A stretch of DNA of 64,000 bases, taken from contig JADGRF010000117.1 of assembly GCA_017881055.1 (NCBI GenBank), positions 1-64,000 of the forward strand, given 5' to 3'. The DNA is from Sandaracinaceae bacterium. Lineage in GTDB: Bacteria > Myxococcota_A > Polyangia > Polyangiales > JAFGIB01. Below, piece after piece: positions 17,501-25,091 of the stretch. The number at the start of each line of letters is the position of its first letter. Position 1 is the first letter of the stretch. The notes beneath the pieces were generated by a model. It made no database searches, had not been told where the DNA came from, and worked only from the letters and a program-made list of their open reading frames with translations. A program made the translations under genes and the position numbers.

Positions 17501-18640
17501 TCAGCCTAGGATCTCGTCGGCCACTTCGCGCACGACTTCGATCACACGATCGATCTCGGCATCGCTCATCTTCGGGAACATCGGCAGCGACACGGCGCGC
17601 GCGTAGAAGTCCTCGGCCACGGGGCAGAGGCCCGCGCGGTAACCGAGTCGCTCGTAGTACGGGTGAAGATAGACCGGCAGGTAGTGGACCTGCACCCCGA
17701 GCCCGCGCGCGCGCAAGCGCTCGAAGAACGGCCGGCGCTTGGTCGCGTCGCCCTGCACACGCACGACATACAGGTGGTACCCGGAGCTGGCGCCACTGCG
17801 CTGCGTGGGCAAGCGCAAGGTCGCGCAGTCTCGCAGCGCCTCGTCGTAGCGCACGGCGATCTGCCGACGTCGCTGCAGAAAGCCTGCGAGCTTGCGCATC
17901 TGACTCACGCCCAGCGCGCACTGCAGATCGGTGAGCCGGTAGTTCCAGCCCAGCTCCTGCATCTCGTAGTACCAGGGGCCCTCGTCGCGCTGCATCGACG
18001 CTTGTTCGCGCACGATGCCGTGCGTTCGAAAGCGACGCGCGCGCGCGATCAGTGCGGTGTCATCCGAGAGCACCGCGCCGCCCTCGGCGGTCGTGATCGG
18101 CTTCACCGGATGAAAGCTGGTCGTGGTGAGATCGGCGAGCTTGCCGACCTGCGTCCCGTTCAGCGTTGCGCCGAGCGAGTGCGCGGCATCGGCCACGAGC
18201 GAAAGGCCACGCTTCGACGCGACGCGCCGCAGCGCCGGATAGTCCGCCGGGTGACCGGCATAGTCGACGGCCACCAAGAGGCGCGTGCGCTCGTCGATCG
18301 CAGCTTCTGCCGCTGCCGGATCGAGGTTGCCGGTGTCGTCGCTGACGTCGGCGAACGTCACCTCGGCACCGAGGTAGAGTGCCGCGTTGGCAGTGGCCGC
18401 GAACGTGAGCGGCGACGTCACGATGCGATCGCCCTTGCCCAGGCCGAGCGCCGCGTAGCCGGCGTGCAGCGCCGCCGTGCCCGAGTTCACGACCGCGGCC
18501 GCCGTGCAGCCTGTGAGCTCGCAGAGGGCCGCTTCGAAGCGCTCGACCAGTGGACCCGTGGTCAGGTGATCGCTACGCAACACATCGGCGACGGCTGCGA
18601 AGTCGTCGTCATCGAGCCACTGTCGGCCGTAGGGAATCAC
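17501..18640 (-). CDS. pseC: UDP-4-amino-4,6-dideoxy-N-acetyl-beta-L-altrosamine transaminase
   Basis: PseC is the PLP aminotransferase that aminates C4 of the PseB product. The 379-residue protein has GCTAAAVVNSGTAALH near the N-terminus, ADAAHSLGA, the PLP lysine in TTSFHPVKPITTAEGGAV, and the GWNYRLTDLQCALG segment typical of DegT/DnrJ/EryC1 enzymes. GTG 18640 is chosen because it forms a GTGA overlap with the pseB stop and gives the expected IPYGRQWLDDDD N-terminus; the longer frame is spurious. Position between pseB and pseGH supports the name. Confidence 0.88.
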   Translation of the reverse strand: MIPYGRQWLDDDDFAAVADVLRSDHLTTGPLVERFEAALCELTGCTAAAVVNSGTAALHAGYAALGLGKGDRIVTSPLTFAATANAALYLGAEVTFADVSDDTGNLDPAAAEAAIDERTRLLVAVDYAGHPADYPALRRVASKRGLSLVADAAHSLGATLNGTQVGKLADLTTTSFHPVKPITTAEGGAVLSDDTALIARARRFRTHGIVREQASMQRDEGPWYYEMQELGWNYRLTDLQCALGVSQMRKLAGFLQRRRQIAVRYDEALRDCATLRLPTQRSGASSGYHLYVVRVQGDATKRRPFFERLRARGLGVQVHYLPVYLHPYYERLGYRAGLCPVAEDFYARAVSLPMFPKMSDAEIDRVIEVVREVADEILG

Positions 18641-19614
18641 GCGTTGTGAACCATCGCCCGCAGCTCGTCCTCGCTCAACCACTTGCTGTTGTTGTCGCTG
18701 GAATAGCTGAAGCCGTCTGCCAAGGGCTTGCCGCCGATGTCGCCGCGCTTTTCCCACCAGGAGGCCTGCGGCTTGATCACGTAGTAGCCGTCGAACTCTA
18801 CGGCGAGGCGCGCGTCGTGCACGCTGATCATCTCTTCATGCAGCTTCTCGCCCGGACGAATGCCGATGATCTTGATCTTCGCTTCGGGCGCGATCACGCG
18901 CGCCAAGTCGACCAGGCGCATGCTGGGGATCTTCGGCACGAACAGCTCGCCGCCCTGCATGCGCTCGGCGCACTGCAGCACGAACTCCACGCCCTGCTGC
19001 AGCGTGATCCAAAAGCGCGTCATGCGTTCGTCGGTGATCGGGATCTCGCCCGACGCCGCGAGCTTCTTGAACAGGGGCACCACGCTGCCTCGGCTGCCGA
19101 CCACGTTGCCGTAGCGCACCACGGAGAAGCGCGCCGCGCCGCCCGCCGTGTACGAATTGGCCGCGACGAACAGCTTGTCGCTCGCGAGCTTGGTCGCGCC
19201 ATACAAGTTGATCGGGCCGCACGCCTTGTCGGTGCTCAGCGCGACCACGTGCTTGACCTGACGGTCGAGCGCCGCATTGATCACGTTCTCGGCGCCGTGG
19301 ATGTTGGTGCGAATGGCCTCGATCGGATTGTACTCGACCGCCGGGACCTGCTTGAGCGCCGCCGCGTGCACGACCAGATCGATGCCATCGAAGGCGCGAT
19401 ACAACCGACCGTGATCGCGCACGTCGCCCAAGAAGAAACGAATCCGGCCTTCGTTCGGATGGTCTTCCGCCATCTCGGATTGTTTGAGCTCGTCGCGTGA
19501 GAACACCACCACGCGCTTGACCTTGGTTTGGCTGAGCAGGTGTTTGACCAACTTGCGACCGAACGAGCCGGTTCCGCCCGTGATCAATACCGATGCGCCG
19601 TCGAGATATGCCAT
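18637..19614 (-). CDS. pseB: UDP-N-acetylglucosamine 4,6-dehydratase (inverting)
   Basis: PseB opens the pseudaminic acid pathway by dehydrating and C5-epimerising UDP-GlcNAc. The 325-residue SDR has GGTGSFG near residue 13, VFSRDELKQSEM, HAAALKQVP, and the PseB/FlaA1-type STDKACGPINLYGATK carrying catalytic Asp-Lys-Tyr positions (Met-Tyr-Lys variant set). RPGEKLHEEM near the C-terminus is also diagnostic. ATG 19614 gives a canonical N-terminus. It heads the four-gene minus-strand operon pseB-pseC-pseGH-pseI. Confidence 0.92.
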   Translation of the reverse strand: MAYLDGASVLITGGTGSFGRKLVKHLLSQTKVKRVVVFSRDELKQSEMAEDHPNEGRIRFFLGDVRDHGRLYRAFDGIDLVVHAAALKQVPAVEYNPIEAIRTNIHGAENVINAALDRQVKHVVALSTDKACGPINLYGATKLASDKLFVAANSYTAGGAARFSVVRYGNVVGSRGSVVPLFKKLAASGEIPITDERMTRFWITLQQGVEFVLQCAERMQGGELFVPKIPSMRLVDLARVIAPEAKIKIIGIRPGEKLHEEMISVHDARLAVEFDGYYVIKPQASWWEKRGDIGGKPLADGFSYSSDNNSKWLSEDELRAMVHNA

Positions 19615-19773
19615 CCCACGCTCCACTTTCTCAGGTCCGTGAACTCGAGGTCGCGCGGTCCAAAGGAGCCGTGCGTTCGGTCGGAGATCATAACGCCTTC
19701 GTGAACGCTCGCGCCACGTTTCCTGCGATCCGCCCCGACCGACTCCACCCACATGGTGTGCGCAACCGAAACG

Positions 19774-20703
19774 TCACGGAGCCGCGCGCGCACGTAGCAG
19801 GGCGACCAGCACCACCGGATCGGACGGGGACGCGAAGCGCTGTTGCTCCATGCCGAGCACATCGAAGCCACAGCGCCGGGCCAGCGCCGTGAGCGAGGCT
19901 TCGTGAAAGAAGTTGATGTGCTCGTGCAGCTTCGGCACGGCGAAGGGCGGAGCCAGGCCCAGCTTGACGCGGGCCGCCGTGGAGTAGAAATCGAGCGCGC
20001 GCAGCGGCAATGGGTGCGCGGCCAGCCACGTCATGTACCGCTCGCTGACGACTCCGCGTCCCAGCGCGCGCAGCGACATGCGTTCGTACGGCACCTCGAC
20101 GAAGATGGACGCGCGCTCGCGTAGCAGCGGACGCACGCGCGCCAGCATCGCCGCGGGATCGGCGGCATGTTCCAAGACGTGCAGCAGCATCGCCAGATCG
20201 AAGGCGTGCTGCGGGAGCTCCGCTTCGTCGGTCACTTTGCGAACCGTGGCCACGGGCGGCGCGTCCGACAGATCGAACACTACGCGGTCGCGGCCCCAGC
20301 CGTCGGGAATCGCTTGCCCCGAATCGCCGCCGTAATCGAGCAGCGCGTCGACCTGCGCCCGATCGAGAAAGCGCGCGAGAAAACTAGCCGTGCGCTGCCT
20401 GCGCTTCACCAGGACTTCGCTCTGATCGCTGAGGTTCTCGTTGAAGCGGGCCGTGTACCAGGGCTCGTGCCGGTGGCGCGCCTCGAAGTACTCGGGACCG
20501 CGGTAGCGCGCGTAGAGCCGCTCGGCTTCGGCGTCGGTGAAGCGCTGGTCGAAGAAGCGAAAGCCGCAGGACCGGCACTCCAGCAGCTGGCACGTGCTGA
20601 CCGGCTGCCGGAGCACGAACTCCGCGATGAAGGGCGCAACCACGGCCGGCCACGACATCGTCGAACCGCTTTCACAACATGGACAGCGTTCGATCCGATT
20701 CAT
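19774..20703 (-). CDS. Class I SAM methyltransferase with N-terminal zinc-ribbon
   Basis: The product is 309 residues. An N-terminal CPCC and a later CRSCGF pair form a treble-clef or rubredoxin-like zinc site (about residues 7-45), followed by the helix region YFEARHRHEPWY. The SAM-binding core has motif I LLDYGGDSGQ and the post-motif LLHVLEHAADPAAML. Such zinc-headed methyltransferases are common in O-antigen and natural-product clusters, where they methylate sugars or act as C-methyltransferases. The acceptor is not known. ATG 20703 gives the cysteine motif close to the N-terminus. It precedes pseB on the same strand with a 159-base gap. Confidence 0.78.
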   Translation of the reverse strand: MNRIERCPCCESGSTMSWPAVVAPFIAEFVLRQPVSTCQLLECRSCGFRFFDQRFTDAEAERLYARYRGPEYFEARHRHEPWYTARFNENLSDQSEVLVKRRQRTASFLARFLDRAQVDALLDYGGDSGQAIPDGWGRDRVVFDLSDAPPVATVRKVTDEAELPQHAFDLAMLLHVLEHAADPAAMLARVRPLLRERASIFVEVPYERMSLRALGRGVVSERYMTWLAAHPLPLRALDFYSTAARVKLGLAPPFAVPKLHEHINFFHEASLTALARRCGFDVLGMEQQRFASPSDPVVLVALLRARAAP

Positions 20704-20780
20704 CGCGTGGGCCGGCGAGCTTAGCGTATCCGCGACGCACACGTATACTATCGGCGTCCCGTGCGAACCGCGGGCGAGCC

Positions 20781-21266
20781 GTGTCAGACCTCCCGCCGAT
20801 GAACCCGCGTCGCTTCTGGTCCCAGTCCCCCGACGCCGTGCTGATCGACCTGGTGCAGCGCTTCGGGCCGAGCTGGGCCGCGGCCTGGGTCGTGCGCCCC
20901 GACGCACGCCGGTACATCCGCTTCCTGTTCGTCAGCGCGCTGAACACGGTGTTCGGGTACTCGGTCTTCGCAGGCCTGCTCTACGCCGGACTGCACTATT
21001 CGCTGGCCGGCTTGATCGCGACCGTCCTCGGCGTGATCTTCAATTTCTTCACCACGGGCAGGCTCGTTTTCGACAGCAGCGACCCACGGCGCATCGTGTT
21101 CTTCGCGGCCATGTACGCGGTCATGTACGGCATCAGCTTGGGAGAGCTGCGCGTCGCCGACCTGCTCGGATACAACTTGTATCTGGCCTCGGCAGCGCTG
21201 CTCCTGCCCAACTCGTTGCTCGGCTACGTGATCAACAAAGTCTTCGTGTTTCGAGCGAAAGCCTGA
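20781..21266 (+). CDS. GtrA-family membrane protein (lipid-linked sugar flippase)
   Basis: The roughly 160-residue protein has four predicted membrane helices (YIRFLFVSALNTVFGYSVF, LAGLIATVLGVIFNFFTTG, FFAAMYAVMYGIS, LPNSLLGYVINKVFVF). It has the GtrA signatures R-F-x-x-V-x-x-x-N-T and the terminal N-K-x-F-V-F. GtrA proteins are thought to flip undecaprenyl-phosphate-sugar made by GtrB-type enzymes, so the GT2 enzyme at 10912-11895 is a plausible partner. Start may be GTG 20781 or ATG 20799; neither has a strong ribosome site. It is divergent from the methyltransferase. Confidence 0.82.
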   Translation: MSDLPPMNPRRFWSQSPDAVLIDLVQRFGPSWAAAWVVRPDARRYIRFLFVSALNTVFGYSVFAGLLYAGLHYSLAGLIATVLGVIFNFFTTGRLVFDSSDPRRIVFFAAMYAVMYGISLGELRVADLLGYNLYLASAALLLPNSLLGYVINKVFVFRAKA

Positions 21267-21295
21267 GCGCCGAGCACGTCTGCGAAGACTCTCCC

Positions 21296-21324
21296 TTGAC
21301 AGACCGCGCCACTATGCCTAAACC
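21296..21324 (+). promoter_or_regulatory. Possible promoter of etfBA
   Basis: A perfect -35 TTGACA at 21296-21301 is followed after 17 bases by TAAACC, a weak -10. Its first bases (TTGACAGACCG) are identical to those of the tRNA-tuf promoter at 959-949. The 143-base leader that follows contains the dispersed hairpin repeat. The -35 is clear; the -10 is poor. Confidence 0.35.
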
Positions 21325-21366
21325 CCCGGGCACCTAGGTAGACAACGCTGTATCACTGCGCGCTGT

Positions 21367-21422
21367 CGACATACCCGCCGAGCAGCGGGTCACATACCCA
21401 CCGAGCAGCCTTCGGCTCTCGG
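21367..21422 (+). repeat. Dispersed hairpin repeat, copy upstream of etfB
   Basis: Two imperfect direct units (21367-21386 and 21390-21409, sharing ACATACCC-R-CCGAGCAGC) are followed by a hairpin CCGAGCAGCC-TTC-GGCTCTCGG (21401-21422). Bases 21389-21422 match the reverse complement of 60480-60513 at 33 of 34 positions. Both copies have a second partial unit immediately before the hairpin unit. A short GGGT...ACCC stem around the CACAT core can also form. It lies in the etfB 5' leader. Confidence 0.75.
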
Positions 21423-21467
21423 CGGCGACTCTCAAAGCATCGGCATCAGGCTCTAGTTGGAGGTCCC

Positions 21468-22301
21468 GTGAAGATCCTCGTTCCCGTCAAGCGCGTCTGC
21501 GACCCGGACCATGCAAACAAGGTGAAGCTCTCGGCTGACGGCAGCGCCGTCACCTCCGACGGGCTCGAGTGGAAGCCGAACCCGTTCGACGAGTATGCGG
21601 TCGAAGCAGCCCTGCGGCTGAACGAGAACGCGCCGAAGAACGAGAAGCTCGGTGAGACCATCGTCGTGTCGCTCGGCTCGGCCGACGTGGCGCAGACGCT
21701 GCGTCAGGCGCTCGCGATGGGTGCCGACCGCGGCATCCTCGTCGAAGCCAACGACGCTCAGCTCGACTCCTCGGTCGTGGCGCGCGCGCTCAAGGCCATC
21801 GTCGACAAGGAAAAGCCCGACCTCGTGCTCATGGGCAAGCAGACCGTCGACGGCGACAGCAACGCGGTGGGCCAGATGCTCGCCGAGCAGCTCGGCTGGC
21901 CGATGGCCACGTTCGCGATGACGATCAGCACGACGGACGGCGGCAAGACGCTGACCGTTGGCCGCGAGGTCGACACGGGCGTGCTCACGCTCAAGCTCAC
22001 GCTGCCCGCAGTGGTCACGGTCGATCTGCGCATCGTGGCGCCGACCGCGATCAAGAACGGCGCGACTCCGGCCGATCACAAGTACAACGAAGGCGCGCGC
22101 TACGCTTCGCTCAAGGGCATCATGCAGGCGAAGAAGAAGCCGATCGACCAGTCGAAGCTGGCGGATCTCGGCATCGACACCGCGACCACCGCGAGCTACG
22201 CGAAGTTCGAGCTGCCGGCGGCCCGCTCGGGCAGCACCGTGTTCGTCGAGACCGTCGACGACTTGCTCGCCAAGCTTCGCAACGACGCGAAAGCCATTTG
22301 A
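21468..22301 (+). CDS. etfB: Electron transfer flavoprotein, beta subunit
   Basis: EtfB with EtfA takes electrons from acyl-CoA and other dehydrogenases and passes them to ETF-quinone oxidoreductase. The 277-residue protein begins MKILVPVKRVCDPDHANKVK. It has LAMGADRGILVEA, MGKQTVDGDSNAVGQMLAEQ (AMP-binding region) and the ETF-beta recognition helix region near residues 185-205. The start is GTG 21468 with GGAGG at 21459-21463. It is separated from etfA by 30 bases. Confidence 0.95.
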   Translation: MKILVPVKRVCDPDHANKVKLSADGSAVTSDGLEWKPNPFDEYAVEAALRLNENAPKNEKLGETIVVSLGSADVAQTLRQALAMGADRGILVEANDAQLDSSVVARALKAIVDKEKPDLVLMGKQTVDGDSNAVGQMLAEQLGWPMATFAMTISTTDGGKTLTVGREVDTGVLTLKLTLPAVVTVDLRIVAPTAIKNGATPADHKYNEGARYASLKGIMQAKKKPIDQSKLADLGIDTATTASYAKFELPAARSGSTVFVETVDDLLAKLRNDAKAI

Positions 22302-22331
22302 TCCAACTCTGAAGCGAATAGGAGAATTCCC

Positions 22332-23312
22332 ATGACAGACGTATTGGTCGTTTCAGAGCTCATCGATGGCGGATTGCGCAAGAACACGCTGACTGCGGTC
22401 ACGCTGGCCAAGCAGGTTGCCGAAGGTACCGGCGGCGCATTCGACATCTTGGCGATCGGCGCCGGCGCGAAGAACGCCGCGACCGAGCTCGCCAAGTTCG
22501 GCGCACGCAAGGTGTTCGTCGCGGAAATCGGCGGCGGCTACTTCGCCGAGAAGTACGCGCCGACCGTTGCCGACGTTGCCAAGAAGGGCAGCTACGGCGT
22601 GGTCACCGCGTGCGCGAGCACGTACGGCAAGGACCTCTTGCCGCGCGTGGCCGCGAAGCTGGCAGCTGCCAACATCAGCGACATCAGCGCGGCGAAGATC
22701 GACGGCGGCAAGGTCGTTTACAAGCGCCCGATGTATGCTGGCAACGTGTTCGGCTGGACGAGCCCGACGACGGCGGTGGCCTGCGTCGGCGTGCGTCAGT
22801 CCGAGTTCGTCGGTGCCGTCGCCGGCGGCGGCGCGAGCGCGGTGGAAGAGGTTGCCGTGTCGACCGACGCGGCTGCTGCGCGCGTCGAGTTCGTGGGCCT
22901 GGAGAGCCAGAAGAGCGCTCGCCCCGAGCTGACGGAAGCCGCGACGGTCGTGTCCGGTGGTCGCGCGCTCAAGAGCGGCGAGAACTTCAAGCTCGTGCTC
23001 GAGCCGCTCGTCGACGCCATGGGCGCCGCGATGGGCGCGTCGCGCGCAGCCGTCGATGCGGGCTACGTGCCGGGCGACCTGCAGGTCGGTCAGACCGGCA
23101 AGGTCGTGGCGCCGAAGCTGTACGTGGCCGTGGGCATCAGCGGCGCGATCCAGCACCTCGCCGGCATGAAGGGCTCGAAGGTCATCGTCGCCATCAACAA
23201 GGACAAAGAAGCCCCGATCGCTCAGGTCGCGGACTACTTCCTAGTCGCCGACCTGTTCAAAGCCGTCCCCGAGATGGCCGAGAAGGTGAAGGCGCTCAAG
23301 GCGCAGGGCTGA
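22332..23312 (+). CDS. etfA: Electron transfer flavoprotein, alpha subunit (FAD)
   Basis: The 326-residue EtfA carries the FAD. The C-terminal domain has [27 protein letters not shown], the [20 protein letters not shown] core and [20 protein letters not shown], all part of the FAD-domain signature. It ends with the [15 protein letters not shown] helix. Start ATG 22332 follows AGGAGAATTCCC. It shares a transcript with etfB and is followed by a strong terminator. The ETF pair fits fatty-acid oxidation; an acyl-CoA synthetase is encoded elsewhere in this window. Confidence 0.95.
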   Translation: MTDVLVVSELIDGGLRKNTLTAVTLAKQVAEGTGGAFDILAIGAGAKNAATELAKFGARKVFVAEIGGGYFAEKYAPTVADVAKKGSYGVVTACASTYGKDLLPRVAAKLAAANISDISAAKIDGGKVVYKRPMYAGNVFGWTSPTTAVACVGVRQSEFVGAVAGGGASAVEEVAVSTDAAAARVEFVGLESQKSARPELTEAATVVSGGRALKSGENFKLVLEPLVDAMGAAMGASRAAVDAGYVPGDLQVGQTGKVVAPKLYVAVGISGAIQHLAGMKGSKVIVAINKDKEAPIAQVADYFLVADLFKAVPEMAEKVKALKAQG

Positions 23313-23346
23313 GAGACGGTACCGAGCAACTAGCCTGACCGTTCGA

Positions 23347-23385
23347 GGGCTCCGCACGCGTAGGCATGCGGAGCCCTTGGCTTTT
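23347..23385 (+). terminator. Rho-independent terminator after etfA
   Basis: A perfect 10-bp stem GGGCTCCGCA (23347-23356) pairs with TGCGGAGCCC (23367-23376) across a 10-base loop and is followed by TTGGCTTTT. It lies 34 bases after the etfA stop. Confidence 0.85.
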
Positions 23386-23403
23386 AACCCCCTGTGCGGC
23401 ACC

Positions 23404-24915
23404 ATGCTCAGCCCCATGGGGTTCCGGGCTCAGGCTGACGTGCGGGTGGTTATCGCGGTGCTTGGCGCCGTGCTGTGCGGGCTCGCGGGGCTAGGCGCCG
23501 GTCACGCGCTGGCCGCGCCGCCAGCACCGGTCCCTTCCCTCGAAGGCACGTGGCGGGCGGGCACCACTTCGGTCGAGGTCGCCATCGAGAGCTGGGGCGG
23601 CGACTGCGGGCAGCGGCCTCAGGCGAGCAAGACGGGCGGCGGCGGTCTCGTCACGCTCGTGCAAGCAGCCAAGGAGCTGATCATTCGCGGCCGCGACCAG
23701 GACATCCGCTCGGACACGTGCTGGAGCCGCAATCCCTCGATGCGCAAGCAATCGAGCTCGGTGGTCGAAGGGGTGTGGACCACGCGCTGCAGGACCGCTC
23801 CGAACGATCCGCGCGAAGAACAAGGCACGTACGTGCTCAAGGTGATGGGCCCGGACGCGGTGCTCTACCAAGACACGAGCCGCTACAACTGGGCGCTCAA
23901 CACCAGCAAGTGCGTCGCCACGTTCACTACCTCCCAGACCCTCGCGCGTGTGCACGACGGCGCGACGCGGACGCCTCCGCCGCCCACCAAGCCGCTGGTA
24001 CAACCCGCTGCGGTGCCGACCGTCACGCCGGTCGAGATCAGCAAGCCCGACCCGGTCGACCGCGCGTGCAAGCCGGAAGCGCCCGCGCATCTCGCGCTGC
24101 GCCCCAAGCGCGCCGAGATCGAAGTCGGGCAGCGCGTGTGCTTTCGCGCGCGTGTTACGGACGCCAAAGACTGCGTGATTCCGAACGCGCCCGTGGAGTG
24201 GACGCTCGGCCACTCGCGCGCGCTGCGTGGTGACCTCGACGACGGCTGCTTCAACGCAGCCCGCACCACCGCCGAAGCCGAAGGCGACTTCAAGATCATG
24301 GCCGCTTCGCTCGGGCTGCACGCGGAAGCCAGCGTCGGCGTGCACTCGGTGGATCTATCGGCGTTGATCGCCAAGCGCATGGAGGGCGACGCGGTGCAGG
24401 GCTTCGTCGAGCCGCCCGCGCCGCCAGTTAGCCCACCGAAGGCCGTGGCGCGCATCGCGACGCGCACGGTGGACGAGCCACCGAAGCCGAACCCGAAGCC
24501 GCTCTGGATCGCAGCTGCGGGTGTGCTCCTGCTGCTGGGCTTGGGCGTGGTCGCGCTGGTGCGTCGCAAAGCGCAGCCTCCACCCGAACGAACCGCCGCC
24601 ACCGCCGCTCCTGCGCCGCGCGCCGCCGTGCCCTCCGACAGACCGCGGGTTGGGGTTGGGGTCGGCGCAGGCATGTCGGACCGTCCCGCGGCCTCCCACG
24701 AGGCGTGGATCTGCCCGCTCTGCCGAATCGGTTATCCTGCCGAGCAGAAGACCTGCCCCCGCGACGGCAGCGCGCTCATGCCCTACGCCGAATTCAGCAA
24801 GCGCACCCGCGAGACCGGCCAGGACAAGCGCAAGCGCTGCCCCAAGTGCGGGGACCTGCTCCCAGCCACGTCCGCGTTCTGTGGCAAAGACGGTGCCAGC
24901 CTGGTCGACATCTGA
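23404..24915 (+). CDS. Exported Ig-like protein with membrane helix and cytoplasmic zinc ribbons
   Basis: The predicted 503-residue protein starts with a signal-type segment (VRVVIAVLGAVLCGLAGLGAG). A cysteine-containing extracytoplasmic domain follows (about 30-170) and a second domain near 215-315 with a bacterial Ig-like pattern (LALRPKRAEIEVGQRVCFRA). A Pro-rich linker leads to one membrane helix (about 365-385, LWIAAAGVLLLLGLGVVALV). The C-terminal tail carries two zinc ribbons (CPLCRIGYPAEQKTCPRDG and CPKCGDLLPATSAFCGKDG). Two Cys4 ribbons on the cytoplasmic side suggest docking to an internal partner. The start may be ATG 23404 or 23416. Function is not recognised. Confidence 0.65.
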   Translation: MLSPMGFRAQADVRVVIAVLGAVLCGLAGLGAGHALAAPPAPVPSLEGTWRAGTTSVEVAIESWGGDCGQRPQASKTGGGGLVTLVQAAKELIIRGRDQDIRSDTCWSRNPSMRKQSSSVVEGVWTTRCRTAPNDPREEQGTYVLKVMGPDAVLYQDTSRYNWALNTSKCVATFTTSQTLARVHDGATRTPPPPTKPLVQPAAVPTVTPVEISKPDPVDRACKPEAPAHLALRPKRAEIEVGQRVCFRARVTDAKDCVIPNAPVEWTLGHSRALRGDLDDGCFNAARTTAEAEGDFKIMAASLGLHAEASVGVHSVDLSALIAKRMEGDAVQGFVEPPAPPVSPPKAVARIATRTVDEPPKPNPKPLWIAAAGVLLLLGLGVVALVRRKAQPPPERTAATAAPAPRAAVPSDRPRVGVGVGAGMSDRPAASHEAWICPLCRIGYPAEQKTCPRDGSALMPYAEFSKRTRETGQDKRKRCPKCGDLLPATSAFCGKDGASLVDI

Positions 24916-25091
24916 AGAGACCGGCAGGGGCGCCCCGTTTTCGCCCAAGGCCTAGTGACTTTGAGGGTCATATGCCGCATAAGAGACCCCGCTTTTCGGT
25001 TCTCGATTCGAGCCAAGAATTTCGCTACTTTTCGGGTGCCGCGCGTTACTGAAGTCACGCGCCGACCCGAGGACCCAAGAGGACCAACGCG

